NCBI GenBank assembly: GCA_022376465.1
Contig: JACDTU010000014.1
Location: 434,001 to 498,000 of the forward strand
Direction of reading: 5' to 3'
DNA: 64,000 nt
Source: Cubamyces lactineus
Lineage: Eukaryota > Basidiomycota > Agaricomycetes > Polyporales > Polyporaceae
The stretch's first letter is position 1; the number at the start of each line of letters is the position of its first letter. The notes below the pieces were generated by a model. It had not been told where the DNA came from and made no database searches. It saw nothing but the letters and a program-made list of their open reading frames with translations. The translations under genes and the position numbers were made by a program. Positions 1 through 11,472 of the stretch are shown piece by piece.

Positions 1-1480
1 CTCCTTCACAATGGCGTTCACATACACTAGCACGTCCCTATCTCCGAAGTCGGGTAGACGACGCGAGCCTACGACAGCGTCTAGTTCGGCGCGCGCTTTC
101 TCTTGTACTTCAGGATGAAGGGACATGGCGACGAAGAGACCTTCTCCTGTCGAGAACGTCTAGTGAGCATTTCAGCGTCCGTCCTGTGACACACGTGAAG
201 ATGGTGTTGAGCGCACCGTATCCGCGCCAGCTGCAGCCACAATGTCGACGCCACCAAGTCAACCTCGACATACCTCCAGTGCATGGCAATACAGGGAACA
301 CGTACCTTCAACCGCAACGGCAGCTACACACTTAGCTGTATCTTCCTCATCCGAGGAAGCGATACTGCTAGGTTGCGATGCTTGTGTCATACCTGCGATA
401 AGTTGTGACACGACCGAAGTGTCATCTTGGCCGCTTTCCTGTTTCATCACAAAGCTTAACTCAGTCGACACGCACGGACGGCCGCAACATTCTGCTTACC
501 ACCCGAGCCCTGGCTTTCGCGAATTCGGCATGCATTATACGGTCGCTCGGAGCTCTTGATGCCTTCAGCTTGCGCAGAAAATCCGCTCCAGGGACCCACG
601 TAGGTAGGCGCGCTACCAGCGGGAGGAGTTCGAGCAGGAACTGAGCGGAGATGGTTAGTTCCCGCAGTCCTGACGTGAGGGACTCCAAGACGCCTATCAA
701 CTCGTCCGTCTCATCCGTGAGATCAACGTCGTACACGGCCTTCATAGGAGCCGCAGAGAACACACTAGCAATGTCATCACATGAGGTGAGTGGGAGTTCG
801 GCATGGACATGAGGCTGAACTTACTAGTGGATAAGGTCTTGGTGGCGTTCCGGGACCTCTAACAATCTCAGAAGGAATCGCCTCGTGACGCTGCGCTGGA
901 TGTGCTGATACTTGGGGACCACACTGGGGTGGAAGTGCTGCCAAAACGCCCGCCGGTGACGCCGCCAGCGGTCATCGTATGTCATAAAAGAGAAATTATT
1001 GTCTTGCCCTACTCTGAGTCGAACATCAGCGAGGCTCGAGCAGTACAAACAGGAAGCGGAAGGCCGTACACTTCCATAAGAACAGTTTTGACTCGGTCGG
1101 ACGTTATGGCCGACCGCTTCTCCAGGAATTCCGCCATGACATTTGGATTGCCGAGGACTATGATCGGCCGTCCGAGCACTTCGAGATATACGATGTCTCC
1201 TGTGTACGACCGTAAACGTACGTTCTCTGCAATAGCGTATCAATGCTGGTCAACGCTGCTCACCATATATTCTTGACAGCTCTCGGAAGCCGAACCAAGG
1301 CTTCCATGTTGGCATACTGAGCATGCTCCCTATCACGGGAAGCCGCTTAGGGCCCGGTGGGAGAGGACGGCCCTGCGTACGATCACGCCATTTCGCCGCC
1401 CTGTAGATGTACAAGAGCCCGGAGAACGAGACCAGAATAGCACCCAGGATAGTCCAGGAGTGCGGTTGGGTGAACTCCAT
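1..1480 (-). CDS. Cytochrome P450 copy A (3' end cut by window edge)
   Basis: Membrane-anchored haem monooxygenase of the basidiomycete multi-copy P450 type often annotated as O-methylsterigmatocystin-oxidoreductase-like. The ATG at 1480 begins an N-terminal membrane segment followed by the proline-rich hinge LPPGPKRLPVIGSM and KPWFGFRELSRIYG. Later exons encode RWRRHRRAFWQHFHP (about 825-1010), the FSAAPMKAVYDVDL block (461-763), and a segment ending VAAVAVEG. A 14-nt exon (217-230) supplies the I-helix AGADT. The J-helix region HPEVQEKARAELDAVVG is complete and the sequence runs off the window before the haem loop. No stop or frameshift is seen in the visible exons, so it may be functional. 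The substrate is unknown. The same-strand paralogues downstream indicate tandem amplification. Confidence 0.85.
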
Positions 1481-1546
1481 TTGTGAGAACGGTGTGTGAT
1501 GCTTGAGGGGGTCGTTGAAGGCAGGGTTGCATGTACCGTACCTAAT

Positions 1547-1577
1547 TATACCCTATGCGTACCTTCCGCCGTATATA
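1547..1577 (-). promoter_or_regulatory. Candidate TATA elements of P450 copy A
   Basis: On the minus strand, GGGTATAA lies about 70 bp upstream of the start codon and TATATA about 95 bp upstream. Copy E has the same GGGTATAA core about 50 bp before its start, which suggests a shared ancestral promoter. The call rests on position and motif only. Confidence 0.4.
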
Positions 1578-1580
1578 GGG

Positions 1581-2584
1581 CGCCTTGTTCAGCGGGGGGA
1601 AGGTTCACAAGTTGCTCGGATGCTGGGGAGGCAACGCCCGATGACTCAGAGGTGGGGAAGTTGTGTACACATTGAATCGTCTCGCGCTCAAGGTGATAAC
1701 GTATGATGACTCCAAGCCCAGCCTATGAGGATTACCGAGAGTTATGTCTCCGTAAGAAGTGCGTTCCAGAACGAGTGACAGGTCGCGGATCCTCATGTAT
1801 CACAGAAGGCAGCGCAGCGCCGTCATAGGACCCGGAGACGACTTTCAAAGAGTATCAGCGTGACCGCTGCGTCGGCTTTAGCGAGGAGGAGGAGCTAAAT
1901 CTCTTTACCCATATGCCGCATTTCTGCATGTAAGATTTTACAAGTTGGGGCCGTGGCCGCCTGGTGCTAGAGCGTCGTGATACATTCCAGCGCCATCGGT
2001 ATCATTGCAGCTGTAGCTCAACTCTCAATGAATTGTGCGTCGTCTGCCAGTGCAGGTGCTCGAATGACCGGCTAGCGTGGGATGTCCGTGTCGACGCGTC
2101 CCTTGAGTTGACATCTTCCAGGGTTTCCGCACAGTTGGGCTACAATTAGACATCCATATTCTGACGATGGCATATTGGCTAGATTATGCGCACCGTGCCT
2201 GAGTTCCTGCTAGGAGAGAGAGCAAGGAGTCTGGACCTGCGTCCGACCGGGAGGGCAGGCCGACTCAAGCGCGTGGCGTGAGAGTTGGTGCCAGGGGGCG
2301 CAGGTGTGTAAACGCCATTACTGTTAGTGGTCTTCGGGGTCTCGTAACATCAGCGTTCAGTTGAGAGCGTCTACTGTGCTGGCTCAGCCAGCCTCAGCCG
2401 CTCAACTCAAGTTCTACCGCTCTTGATGGTGACTGGTCTGCCGCCTCGTGTTCAATGTCGGGACCTCCAAAATCACTGTGAATGCCATAGCTAGGTTGTT
2501 TGCTCAAATATTGGCCAATATTCTTACAGATGCATCCACTCGCCGTGAGGCAAGTACTAGTTCTCTCACCTCCATACACGAGTC
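1581..2584. other. Intergenic, no gene seen
   Basis: Only short shadow frames are present. I see no P450 motif, RNA gene or repeat that can be supported. It separates P450 copy A from the decayed copy B and may hold unrecognisable remains of the duplication. Confidence 0.5.
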
Positions 2585-3330
2585 ACGCTTCCGGATACCT
2601 ATGTCCAGGCATTGTGAATAGTCCGTTATCAGCTCACGGTATCAACTGGCTGAAGATGATTTGAATCTACGACATGAAGCCGTGCATCGCATGGTAGCTG
2701 AGTTCGATAGGCTGCCCCTCGTCGCCGAGCGGGGGACCGACCTTGCAGACGTGAAGCACACAAGCGATGGTCGTCAAAAGCATCGCATCGGCGAAGCGTC
2801 GTCTTGGGCAGATACTGCAGTGAACACGAAGAGGTTAGGCTGCGTCCAGGACGTCAGTGTCCAACTTTCCATGCTGCACAAACCCATCGGGATGAAAACC
2901 TCCGGCTCTGGGAAAATCTCTGGGCCATGCATGCAAGTCATGGGGATACGATTGCGACCGCTTCAGCCCATCGTCGAATCCGCGGGTAGAGAAGAGCGCT
3001 GACCAGACGTTGGGTGTTACCATCGTTCCTGCAGGAACGGAGTACCTGTGCAATCCCGAGTCTAGTACTAGGACCTGTCGCCCGAGGCCTTCGAAGTACA
3101 GGATGTATGCTGTCCTCAACAATCAGCACTCCCAAGCTCGACTAGCGTGGAGCATGGGAAATTCACCGTCCTGTGTGCGTCAGTTTCGCGAGCTCTTCCA
3201 AGGTCTCCAAATTGACATGTTCCCTACAATAGACAGCCGTTTAGGTCCCGGGGGGAAGAGCGGCCTCGCGCGCATGCATTCCCGTGAAAGGTCTGGCGTA
3301 GGTATAGCACGAACCAGAAAGATACTCCCC
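2585..3330 (-). pseudogene. Cytochrome P450 copy B, decayed with internal deletion
   Basis: Pieces of one P450 are recognisable in order on the minus strand. A proline hinge (FPPGPKRLSIVGNM, about 3195-3265) is followed by the start of the next conserved block (ILYFEGLGRQVLVLDS, about 3060-3110). The sequence then jumps directly to VPAGTMVTPNVW of the K-helix side. About 250 residues containing the I-helix and the ExxR motif are missing. The haem loop reads ICPRRRFAD, so the glycine after Cys-Pro is replaced by Arg. The last exon stops after YPEA, where intact copies continue EDCRC. There is no usable start. This cannot make a working enzyme and is a relic of the tandem array. Confidence 0.85.
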
Positions 3331-3533
3331 ACAATGCTAAAGGACGGGAATGAGACGAAAGTCGTGGGGTACGTCCAACAATCTCGGGTGTACTCTGGCT
3401 TACTTGATCGTGATTACTGAAGCTAGTTGTACTAGTGCGAGACGCTTCGTAAATGCAATGAGATTCTTCACAACGTCCAATCGCCCTATTCTCACATTAC
3501 GCTGTCGTGCGAGCCGGTCCTCTGACGCCATCT

Positions 3534-5681
3534 TCATGCAGTGCTATCCTTCTGCGAGCTCAGTATCAAGTCCACCGCCTTCGACGATCTTGGTTTGAAA
3601 GTGCAACGACAGTCCACCGGATACCTAGACTCACCGAGATCACAATCAAGTACGTCAGCTAGCAATCGAGGTACAATTGGACCGATACCTACGAGAGGAA
3701 GCCATCCGTGGCCTCGTAACTCAACTCGACGGGATGACCCTCACCGTCGAGAGGAGGCCCGATCTCAAATACGTGCAGCACAGATGCAATTATTATATAC
3801 AGCATCGAATCTGCGAAGTAGCGTCCTGGGCAAATGCTGCAAGCGACGAATCCAAGACATGAGTCTCCGGTAAGATTTGTGAGCCTCAGACGTGAATGAA
3901 GCTGATTTTACGAACCGTCTCCCAAATCCAAAGACGAACGTGACAGGGTCTAGGACGTCTGGGTCCAGCTTCCCGTGCCGTATGAAACGGTCTGGATCGA
4001 ATTCGTGGGGCCGCGTGAACGTTTCGGGATCGTGCATGCAGGCCCTGAAAATCAGCGGGCAATTCAGCGCGTTGTTACATCAACCAAGGAGGGGCGCGTT
4101 ACCAGATGTTGGGTATCACCGCCGTTCCAGCAGGTATGAAGTACCCGCACAGCTCATCATCTTCAATCGTCCCGTGACTGATGGACAAGGGGACTGTGGT
4201 GTGCCAACGTAGACATTCCTTCAAGATCGCGTTGATGTACACTAGCTGGTCACGGTCGCTGAAATCCGGTAGGCGGTGCGGGCCGACCACAGCATCTAGT
4301 TCCGCGCGAGCCTTGACCTGTACTTCTGGATATAGGACCATCGCGAGCAGGAATGCTTCAATCGTTGAAAAACTCTGCCGTACATCTAGTGAGTGTTGCG
4401 TCTTGTTTATTCGGTCCCTTACGCAGCCCCTTACCGTGTCCGAACCAGCTACATGACAGCAAGCAATATCATTCAGTTGTATATCCCAACGGAACGTGAA
4501 GACCAACCTTCGACCGCTACAGCCGCAACGTCCTTGGCCACTTGCTCTTCTCTCGCGACCTCCTCCATAGACAGCGCCGACGGAATTTTTTCCAGAAGTC
4601 TTGCGACCACGGACGTAGTATCATCACCGCTTTCCTGAAGCTCGGGTGTTCAGTGCGTCTATCAATCGTTCTCCTCAAACCATGGCACTGACCACTCGAG
4701 CCTTAGCCTCAGCAAATTCAACCTCGACGATATGTTGATTCGGCTGATTTGCGTCCCTCAGCTTCTGCATAAGGCGTCCGCCAGGGGCCCACTTTGGGAT
4801 ACGCCCAACGATCGGCAGATATTCCAACAAGAATTGCACCACAACCGACATCTCGCGTATCGCTACGAACACGGACACGATGGTATTGATACGTTCGTCC
4901 GTTTCATCTTCCAAGTTGACTCCGTATACGACCTTCATGGCGGCGGCCGAGAATATGCTTGTCGGGATGGTGAGTATATGCATATATGCGTACCTTGTCA
5001 CACACAGGCTACCGCATCGACTCACTAGCGGACTAGAGCACGCGCTTCAGTCGGCTTCTGGAGCGCCCTGGCGAGGACGTCGTGCGCAGCGGCTCTCTGT
5101 ACCGGCCAGTAGTTCTGAACGGCCCCAGGGTGAAATTGCTGCCAGAACGCCCGCCGGTGGCGTCTCCACCACGATCCATACGGTATGAACCCAAGGTTGA
5201 ATTGCTGCCCGGTCCTAGCTCGAGATTTGCTGTTAGTGACCACGTTTTGTGCAGGAGAGGAAGGAAGACACGGACAATTCTACGACCGTATTGTTGACTC
5301 TGTCTCCGGTATTGGCGGAGCGCTTGTCCAAGAATTCGAATATGACGTCTTGTTTTCCAAGGACCAAGGCATGTCGTCCCAGTCCTTCGAGATACACTAT
5401 ATCTCCTGCTCAAAGTATGGACGAGCAAGGTTAGTAAGCCCCACGGGGTAGAGATGGACACGCTGACCATATTGCGCGGACAGGTCGCGGAACCCAATCC
5501 ACGGCTTACACGCCGGCATGCGATACATATTTCCGATAATGGGAAGCTGCCTAGGCCCAGGGGGGAGGACGCGACCCCGCATACGTGCGTGCCATTTGAC
5601 TGCTGAACGCAGACGATAGAGCAATGTGACCACCAAGAGCGCTAGAGCCCAGGCGAGAGGCTGCATCGACGGGCGATCCAT
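3534..5681 (-). CDS. Cytochrome P450 copy C
   Basis: Apparently intact haem monooxygenase of about 500 residues in roughly 11 exons. The ATG at 5681 starts MDRPSMQPLAWALALLVVTL, an N-terminal membrane anchor, followed by VLPPGPRQLPIIGNMYRMP. Visible blocks are WWRRHRRAFWQQFHP, AMKVVYGVNLEDETDE, the 14-nt I-helix exon at 4435-4448 (AGSDT), the K-helix ExxR in LKECLRWH, the PERF-like region FDPDRFIRHGKLDP, and the haem loop FGFGRR followed after an intron by SICPGRYFADS. The C-terminus is YPVDCRCTFKPRS, ending at 3534. All key residues (I-helix Thr, ExxR, Cys ligand) are present. The anchor suggests location at the endoplasmic reticulum. The substrate cannot be inferred. Confidence 0.9.
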
Positions 5682-5722
5682 GAGAGTGCGTAGTCACTAT
5701 CTAGCGGTCCAAGGTGGCTATG

Positions 5723-5728
5723 TATATA
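5723..5728 (-). promoter_or_regulatory. Candidate TATA box of P450 copy C
   Basis: TATATA on the minus strand about 42 bp upstream of the start codon of copy C. Based on motif and spacing only. Confidence 0.4.
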
Positions 5729-6405
5729 TCGTTCTGCGAGTGTCTGTCAAACGCTCGAATGAGTGGGTGTTATAGCCAACGGCGTTCACGCACAAACCCT
5801 CTGCCGGCGGGCCGACCATCACCTGGACATCCATGAGAAGCTTTGAGTGGGGTGCGACTATGTATAGAGATCTCTTGGCGCATGTACCTACAACGCTGCC
5901 ATACGAATGCATGGGAGCTTAACAGGAGCGGCGGGAGATGTAGAACATTCTTCCTATGGAGACCGCGTGGCCCCTAGGGGTAGGTATGTAATCACCACCC
6001 GAAGAAGTCGACCATTGTAGCACACGCATGAAGCCGACGCGTTCCATTCACGTAGAGCAAGGTACGGACAGGTCTGCAATTGGGTCAGCAGTGGTGGTAG
6101 CGGACCGAGGTCGTGTAGAGATCTCAACACGATTGGGCTTCCTGAGCATCGGAGCTTCCAAGGTCTGCCAAATTTCCTACTCTTAGGAGTCCTAAGTGCG
6201 CACAAGCTTAGCTAGCGTGGGTGCCGACCAAAGGCATACTCCAAGCCCGACTTCGGAACTAAAAGCGTTACGTCCTATATCTAGTAGTAGCACAATCTAG
6301 ATAAATTGGTACACCTCGTGCGGCATAGCGAGTGTCTCCGTTTAATGTTAAGAAAGCATCACGTATTGCTTGTGGCAACGGAGGCGCGGATGAGTGCTTC
6401 CGCCT
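5729..6405. other. Intergenic, no gene seen
   Basis: This is the upstream region of P450 copy C, ending at the stop of copy D. No P450 or DysF remains could be aligned by eye, unlike the region upstream of copy E. Confidence 0.5.
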
Positions 6406-7410
6406 CTAGCGACCGAGGTTTGACAGTGAGTCGGCAATCTTCAGGATAACTTCAGTCGTCGGTCGCGTCGTCAAGCCCATCAGGGGATGCTCAACAACAA
6501 TACAACGGTAGCAGACGTACGATAGAAACCCATGTGACTGTTCCAACTCAACCTTGATTGGCATGTCGTTTTCGTCCAGAGGAGGACTAATGTCGAAGAC
6601 GTGCAATATAGAAGCGATCATAATGAATATAATGGAGTCCGCGGAATATCGGCCGGGACAGACTCTGCAAGGAGTCGCTGTCGGCACCTCACGTTGCAGA
6701 CGGAGTGACCCGGGACGTACCGTCTACCAAACCCGAATGCGAGAGGCAACGGATCGGGGGCGTTCGTGAAGTCCAATTTGCCGTCTCGTATGAACCGCTC
6801 TGGATAGAACCTGTGCGGCTCTGGAAAGATATCGGGGTCGTGTGCGACAGCCATGGTGACCAACTTGATGTTGTTGAGCACTATCTGCAAGGCAGAGAAG
6901 ACACTAACCAAACGTTCGGTATAACCGTCGTGCCTGCAGGTATGAAGTAACCGCACAGCTCTTCGTCTTTAGTAGTAAGATGGCCGACGCCGAGAGGGAG
7001 AACTTGGTGCCAGCGCATATTCTCCTTCACAATTGCATTGATATAGACCAATTCCTTGCGGTCATCGAATTGAGGAAGACGGTGAGAACCGACAACCGCG
7101 TCGAGCTCGGCCCGGGCCTTGGCCTGCACCTCAGGGTGAAGTGACATCGCCAATAGCAGCGCCTCCATCGTGGAGAAGGTCTGTGAATCAAGGGTACATG
7201 AGTTGGTGATAGTACAAGAATATGTAACCGCTCACCGTGTCCGCGCCCGCTGTGAGCGTTTAGAACGGGCATCATCAGAGATCAGGGTCCACGTCACATG
7301 GAGGTATAACCCTACCTTCAATAGCAACAGCCGCCACATCCTTCGCGAGCACTTCTCCTTGGTTGTTGTATGAAGCTGCTTCGTCCATAGCATTATCAAT
7401 CACACTCAAG
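6406..7410 (-). pseudogene. Cytochrome P450 copy D, 5'-truncated
   Basis: Only the C-terminal half of a P450 remains. The frame becomes recognisable at NLSVIDNAMDEA (about 7390) and runs through AKDVAAVAIEG, the 14-nt I-helix exon at 7236-7249 (AGADT), and EALLLAMSLHPEVQAKARAE. The K-helix ExxR (ENMRW), YFIPAGTTVIPNVW, FYPERFIRDGKLD and the haem loop FGFGRR plus VCPGRYSADS follow, ending at 6406. The membrane anchor, proline hinge and first five or so exons are absent. The stop of copy E lies only about 100 bp further upstream, so there is no room for them. What remains has no stops or broken motifs, so the truncation may be recent. It cannot encode a complete P450. Confidence 0.85.
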
Positions 7411-7514
7411 TTCAAATATCGAGAGCACCGGTACCAAGACTAGGACCTCTGGCGGTATAGTGACGGTACTAAACACATTCTCATCCCAGCAAATATGACA
7501 ATGTAGTGACGCGC

Positions 7515-9657
7515 TCAATTTTCGCCAGATGCCCCCTCCGTAGCCAAGGCTTTGATCAAAGCCACGGCCTCTGCTGATCGCGGAGTGATTGTGCAGCGAC
7601 AGTCCTCCGGGTACCTAAGGTGAGGTTCCCAATTGTTAGCTTCCACTCGGGCTTCGCTCATTAGCACGCACGATAAAAACCCATGGGACGGTTGTAGCTC
7701 CACCTTGATAGGGCACCCGGTCTCGTCTAGGGGTGGTCCGATGTTGAAAACATGCAAGGCGCAGGCGACAGTGATGAACAACGTCGAGTCTGCGAAGTAC
7801 CGTCCAGGACAAATCCTACTTCGATTCGCATATTAGTGACTGCTTAGCGAGGGCTGAACGGATGGGCTTGCCTTCTGCCGAAGCCGAAGATCTCGGAAGC
7901 TGGATCTAAAACGCTCGTATCGAGTTTTCCATCGCGAATGAACCGGTCCGGAATGAACTGGTGTGGATTTGGGTAGATTTTCGGGTTATGCATGACGGAC
8001 CTGAACAATATAAATCACGATACAACCCTGGCAGCCCGCCGACGCTCAGAACTCACCATACATTAGGCACAAGGACCGTGCCAGCGGGTATGAAATACCC
8101 TCGGTACTCGTCGTCCTCCGTAAGGCAATGGCCAACGCCTACCGGGATCACGTTATGCCACCGGATGCTCTCCTTGACGATCGCACTAATGTACACCAAA
8201 GCATCGCGATCCTCAAAGTCTGGGAGGCGGTGGGGCCCAATGACGGCATCTAGCTCTGCTTGTGCCTTTCGCTGGGCCTCGGGATTCAACGACAGTGCCA
8301 AGAATACTCCTTGGATGGTCGAATATGTCTGTGGCAGACGATCTTCAGCTACACAGACTGCATAGAGCCTTGCGCCCGCAACGAACCGTGTCCGAGCCAC
8401 CTGTCGAGTAGAAGACAAGTTGATATCGGCCCACCAGTCAAAAGCTAACATTGAGAAACGCACCTTCGACAGCAATCGCTGCGACGTCTCTGGCGATTTG
8501 CTCGTTCCCGGCATCGGGACCTGACGCGCCGAACCTACTAAGAATCTCAGTGACTACGGAAGAATATCCAGAGTCTGTTCCTTGCGCCTGTAGGAACACC
8601 GGTGAATGCTCAGGTGCGCAAGGTATGAGAGCGGATGAAGCTACTAACGTTTTCTCTAGCCATAGCAAACGGCACGTCGAGCATGTAGTCACTCGGCGCT
8701 CTCGCCTTTCCGAGGGTCCTCTGAAACCCGGCGCCCGGGAACCATGCAGGTATGTGTCTGACAAGCGGGAAGTGCTCCAGCAGAAACTGTACCGGTATCG
8801 TTACCAAGCGCAGACCAGCGAAGGCATCGTCCACGATCGTAATCCATTTATCCTCGTCTTCATCAATATCGAAGCCATAAGTGATCTTCATAGTCGAAGC
8901 GGTCACGTTGCTAGATTTTCACGTCGAACACGAGCAGGGGTCAGATCGTCCTTTGCGCGTCATGCAGCATATGCCATGGGCTGGCACGAGGTACTCACTA
9001 TTGTATGAGTCGCTGCAGATCAGCTGGGGAATCGTGTAGCTTGACGAGGAATTTACGGATGATCTCGCGTTGGATCGGCCAATAGTTAGACACCTTCGCC
9101 GGTTGGAAGTACTGCCAGAACATGCGCCTATGGCTCCTCCACCACTGTCCATACGGCATGAATGCGAAGTTGAATGCTTGACCAGCCCTGAGCCGTTTGA
9201 ATCCAGCTCAACATGCGATAGCGTGATGCGCTAGCAAAAGATGAACTGACAGAGGGATCAGGGGTGTCTTGATTCTCTCGGAGGTCTTGGAAGACCGCTT
9301 TTCGAGAAGCTCGTTCATCGTGTCAGGAGAGTCTAGGATGACCATCGGTTTCCCGAACACCTCCATATACATGATTGGACCTGGAAGAAGCGACCGTTAG
9401 TAGTATGTCCCTTCTCGCCGACAGTGTACGCACTGACCATATTTCTGGCTGAGGTCGCGGAATCCAAGCCAAGGTTTCCATTTCGGCATCACCAACATGT
9501 TGCCAATGATTGGCAGGCGCGGAGGGCCGGGAGGGAGCGGCCGTCCACGGGCCCGAGCTCGCCATTTCATAGTAGATCGTAAGTAAACTGCCAAAATGGC
9601 CAGGAAAATCACGATGTACCATGGAGTACCTAAGAGGGAGGTGGGGAGCAGCGTCAT
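7515..9657 (-). CDS. Cytochrome P450 copy E
   Basis: Apparently intact P450 of about 510 residues. The ATG at 9657 starts MTLLPTSLLGTPWYIVIFLA (membrane anchor), then PLPPGPPRLPIIGNMLVMP and KPWLGFRDLSQKYG. Following exons give YMEVFGKPMVILDSPDTMNE, RAGQAFNFAFMPYGQWWRSH and MKITYGFDIDEDEDKW. The 14-nt I-helix exon at 8387-8400 encodes GGSDT. The rest comprises ALSLNPEAQRKAQAEL, ExxR in KESIRWH, the haem loop FGFGRR/ICPGRYFADS and the C-terminus YPEDCRCTITPRSAEAVAL, ending at 7515. Closest by eye to copy F, which shares many block sequences (for example MLDVPF and FLLEHFP). A decayed DysF gene fragment lies directly upstream, mirroring the intact DysF gene upstream of copy F. Confidence 0.9.
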
Positions 9658-9705
9658 CGGTATACGAGAGGCACGGCTGGGAGTTCGCTCTGCAGCACAG
9701 TGAAG

Positions 9706-9713
9706 TTATACCC
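9706..9713 (-). promoter_or_regulatory. Candidate TATA box of P450 copy E
   Basis: GGGTATAA on the minus strand about 50 bp upstream of the ATG, identical to the core upstream of copy A. Confidence 0.4.
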
Positions 9714-10129
9714 TGCAGAGCGGCAAAGCTGACATATCGCGACTCGCCCACACCACACGAACGTTCACGTCACCGCCGAGCTTAAGTGAGGCCTATGGAG
9801 TGACTGCTGCCGCGATCCGACCCTAGATAGACCAAATCTGGCGGTCAATATCATGGGCAATTCGACGTGACACGAATAGACAGCTCTGATAGTACGTACT
9901 ATGAAGATATCACGTCGGATGCGTCGCGGACGAGTGGTAGCTCAACGATATGCAGTAAGACACCACATGATCACCGTCGCGGGAACTTAGCGAATACAGC
10001 CTGCGAAGAAGGGCATGAGCAGCCGTAACGGCGGATTCGACAGGGCCATCAGCTTACGATGTCCGCTGAAGACTGAATTGAAGGTTGGGGCTGAGAACAG
10101 GGCCTGCGTTGACGATGGCAAATTGCAGT
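9714..10129. other. Intergenic between P450 copy E and the DysF relic
   Basis: No gene seen. It probably corresponds to the promoter interval that lies between copy F and the intact DysF gene, but it is too diverged to align by eye. Confidence 0.4.
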
Positions 10130-10990
10130 ATATCCACCTCTTCTACCGTCTTCTCCTCGCCTCGAATTCGGAGCCCTTCCATTCAACGTTGATGTACGGC
10201 ACAGGATTTGGCCAGGTATATTTAGGATTTACCTAATCATACGAAAAGGGATTTTAGTATGTCCAGCTAGAATAGGTTAATGAGCCACCTACCGTGTTTC
10301 TCGTTTTGCGACTTAGCTACTAATAGAATGGTCTGCCTTGCCTTTTATACGGAATTGCGATGATGCGAGCTGAAGCGCTACTCCCTCTCTATAGCAGAAT
10401 CGGAGTTGCCTCCCGAACAGTCCCTCCGTCGGAAAGGCGTGCGTTCAGTCACCGGGCTCGCGCGTTCCGTTCACAATGTTCTTTTCGCCTTGCTCCAAAG
10501 TTCTTCGCCCCCCGGACAGTTCTGCGGAGCTGCCATTCAACCTGATGCCCGTTCTCCCGCCGCTCGGCTTCGCGTAGCTCCGTCCGCCGATGCTCGTCTT
10601 CTGAGCTATCGTCGCCAACGATGCGATGCGCAGGACACGGAAGCTCTGCGCAGCAAACATCTGGAGGTGGTCTGTGACGCATCGTGTGCCACGATGAGCT
10701 AAGAGCCACGGCAGAAGTTCGAGCACCAGGTGACTGTGGCTCAGGAGACGAACGTTCGACACCAGTGTGACCAGGATTAATGCTATCAGTGGATTCGGTG
10801 CGCATCAATCTCGATGCCAAAAACCCCGTAACGTGAGTTGTCACAGTCCTCGCAGGAAGGCGAAGAACATCGGAGCTGGGAAGAGAGAAGTGAGTGAGGT
10901 TCACAGCTGTGGATTGGACCACGCTCACACGTACCCTACACACATTAGGTTCTGCATCGCATGTGAGGTGGCGAAGTCATCATCGGTGCG
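10130..10990 (-). pseudogene. 3' fragment of a DysF (Pex30-like) gene, decayed
   Basis: Minus-strand remains of the same gene that is intact at 14071-15711. Matching pieces in order are MQNLM plus the splice donor region (about 10950-10985; intact gene IQNLMGAV), the exon-2 start PSSDVL, LVLELLPWLL (intact LVLGLLPFF), and HRIVGDDSSEDEHRRTEL (intact RVVDDDNLEDKHWRAEL). A DNA-level match at about 10136-10200 corresponds to the DysF tail near 14100-14160. The frame shifts several times, and the first 230 or so residues of exon 1 are absent. The homology starts near 10990, inside the 3' end of exon 1. It is non-functional and marks the duplication junction. Confidence 0.8.
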
Positions 10991-11472
10991 TTCAAGAATA
11001 CTATTTTTCTAGGTTAGCCTGAGCATCCGTGCCAGTACGGCTCGGAAGGGATTCGGATACGATAACATCGCTGCGCATGAACGAAGTCTAACAGAGTGCG
11101 CACTGTAGCGGTGAGGCTCAGTACGTAAAATGCAGCATCGATGAAGACATTATCTAGGAAGAGTGCTGCCCGAGCTTCAGGTTGCACCCGCCTTCGCTCA
11201 TGGCTTCACCAATCCCAGCTGACAATCGCACTATACGGTGCTATTCGGGACATAAACGCCGAGAGAGTTTGATCAACCATATGTGTAACCACTTACCCGC
11301 CAAGCTGAGAACGGCCTTTCGATGTCTTTTGACGCATAGTATGCAAGGGGCATGAGAGTTCACCCGTCGTCGTGTAGTCGAGTTGACAGTAGAAGGCATC
11401 TAACTTCGATTCGATCCTGAAGAACCTGACGGTGTACATCACATGGTGAAACAGTCAAGTCCACGATATCAA
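10991..11472. other. Intergenic, duplication-junction region
   Basis: This lies between the broken end of the DysF relic and the stop codon of P450 copy F. No coding motif is seen. The recombination breakpoint of the tandem duplication should be in or next to this stretch. Confidence 0.45.

Noticed and set aside
5682..6405. Search for a DysF relic upstream of P450 copy C
   Set aside because: No block comparable to IQNLMGAV, SSDVL or GWVYTND could be found on the minus strand, unlike upstream of copy E.
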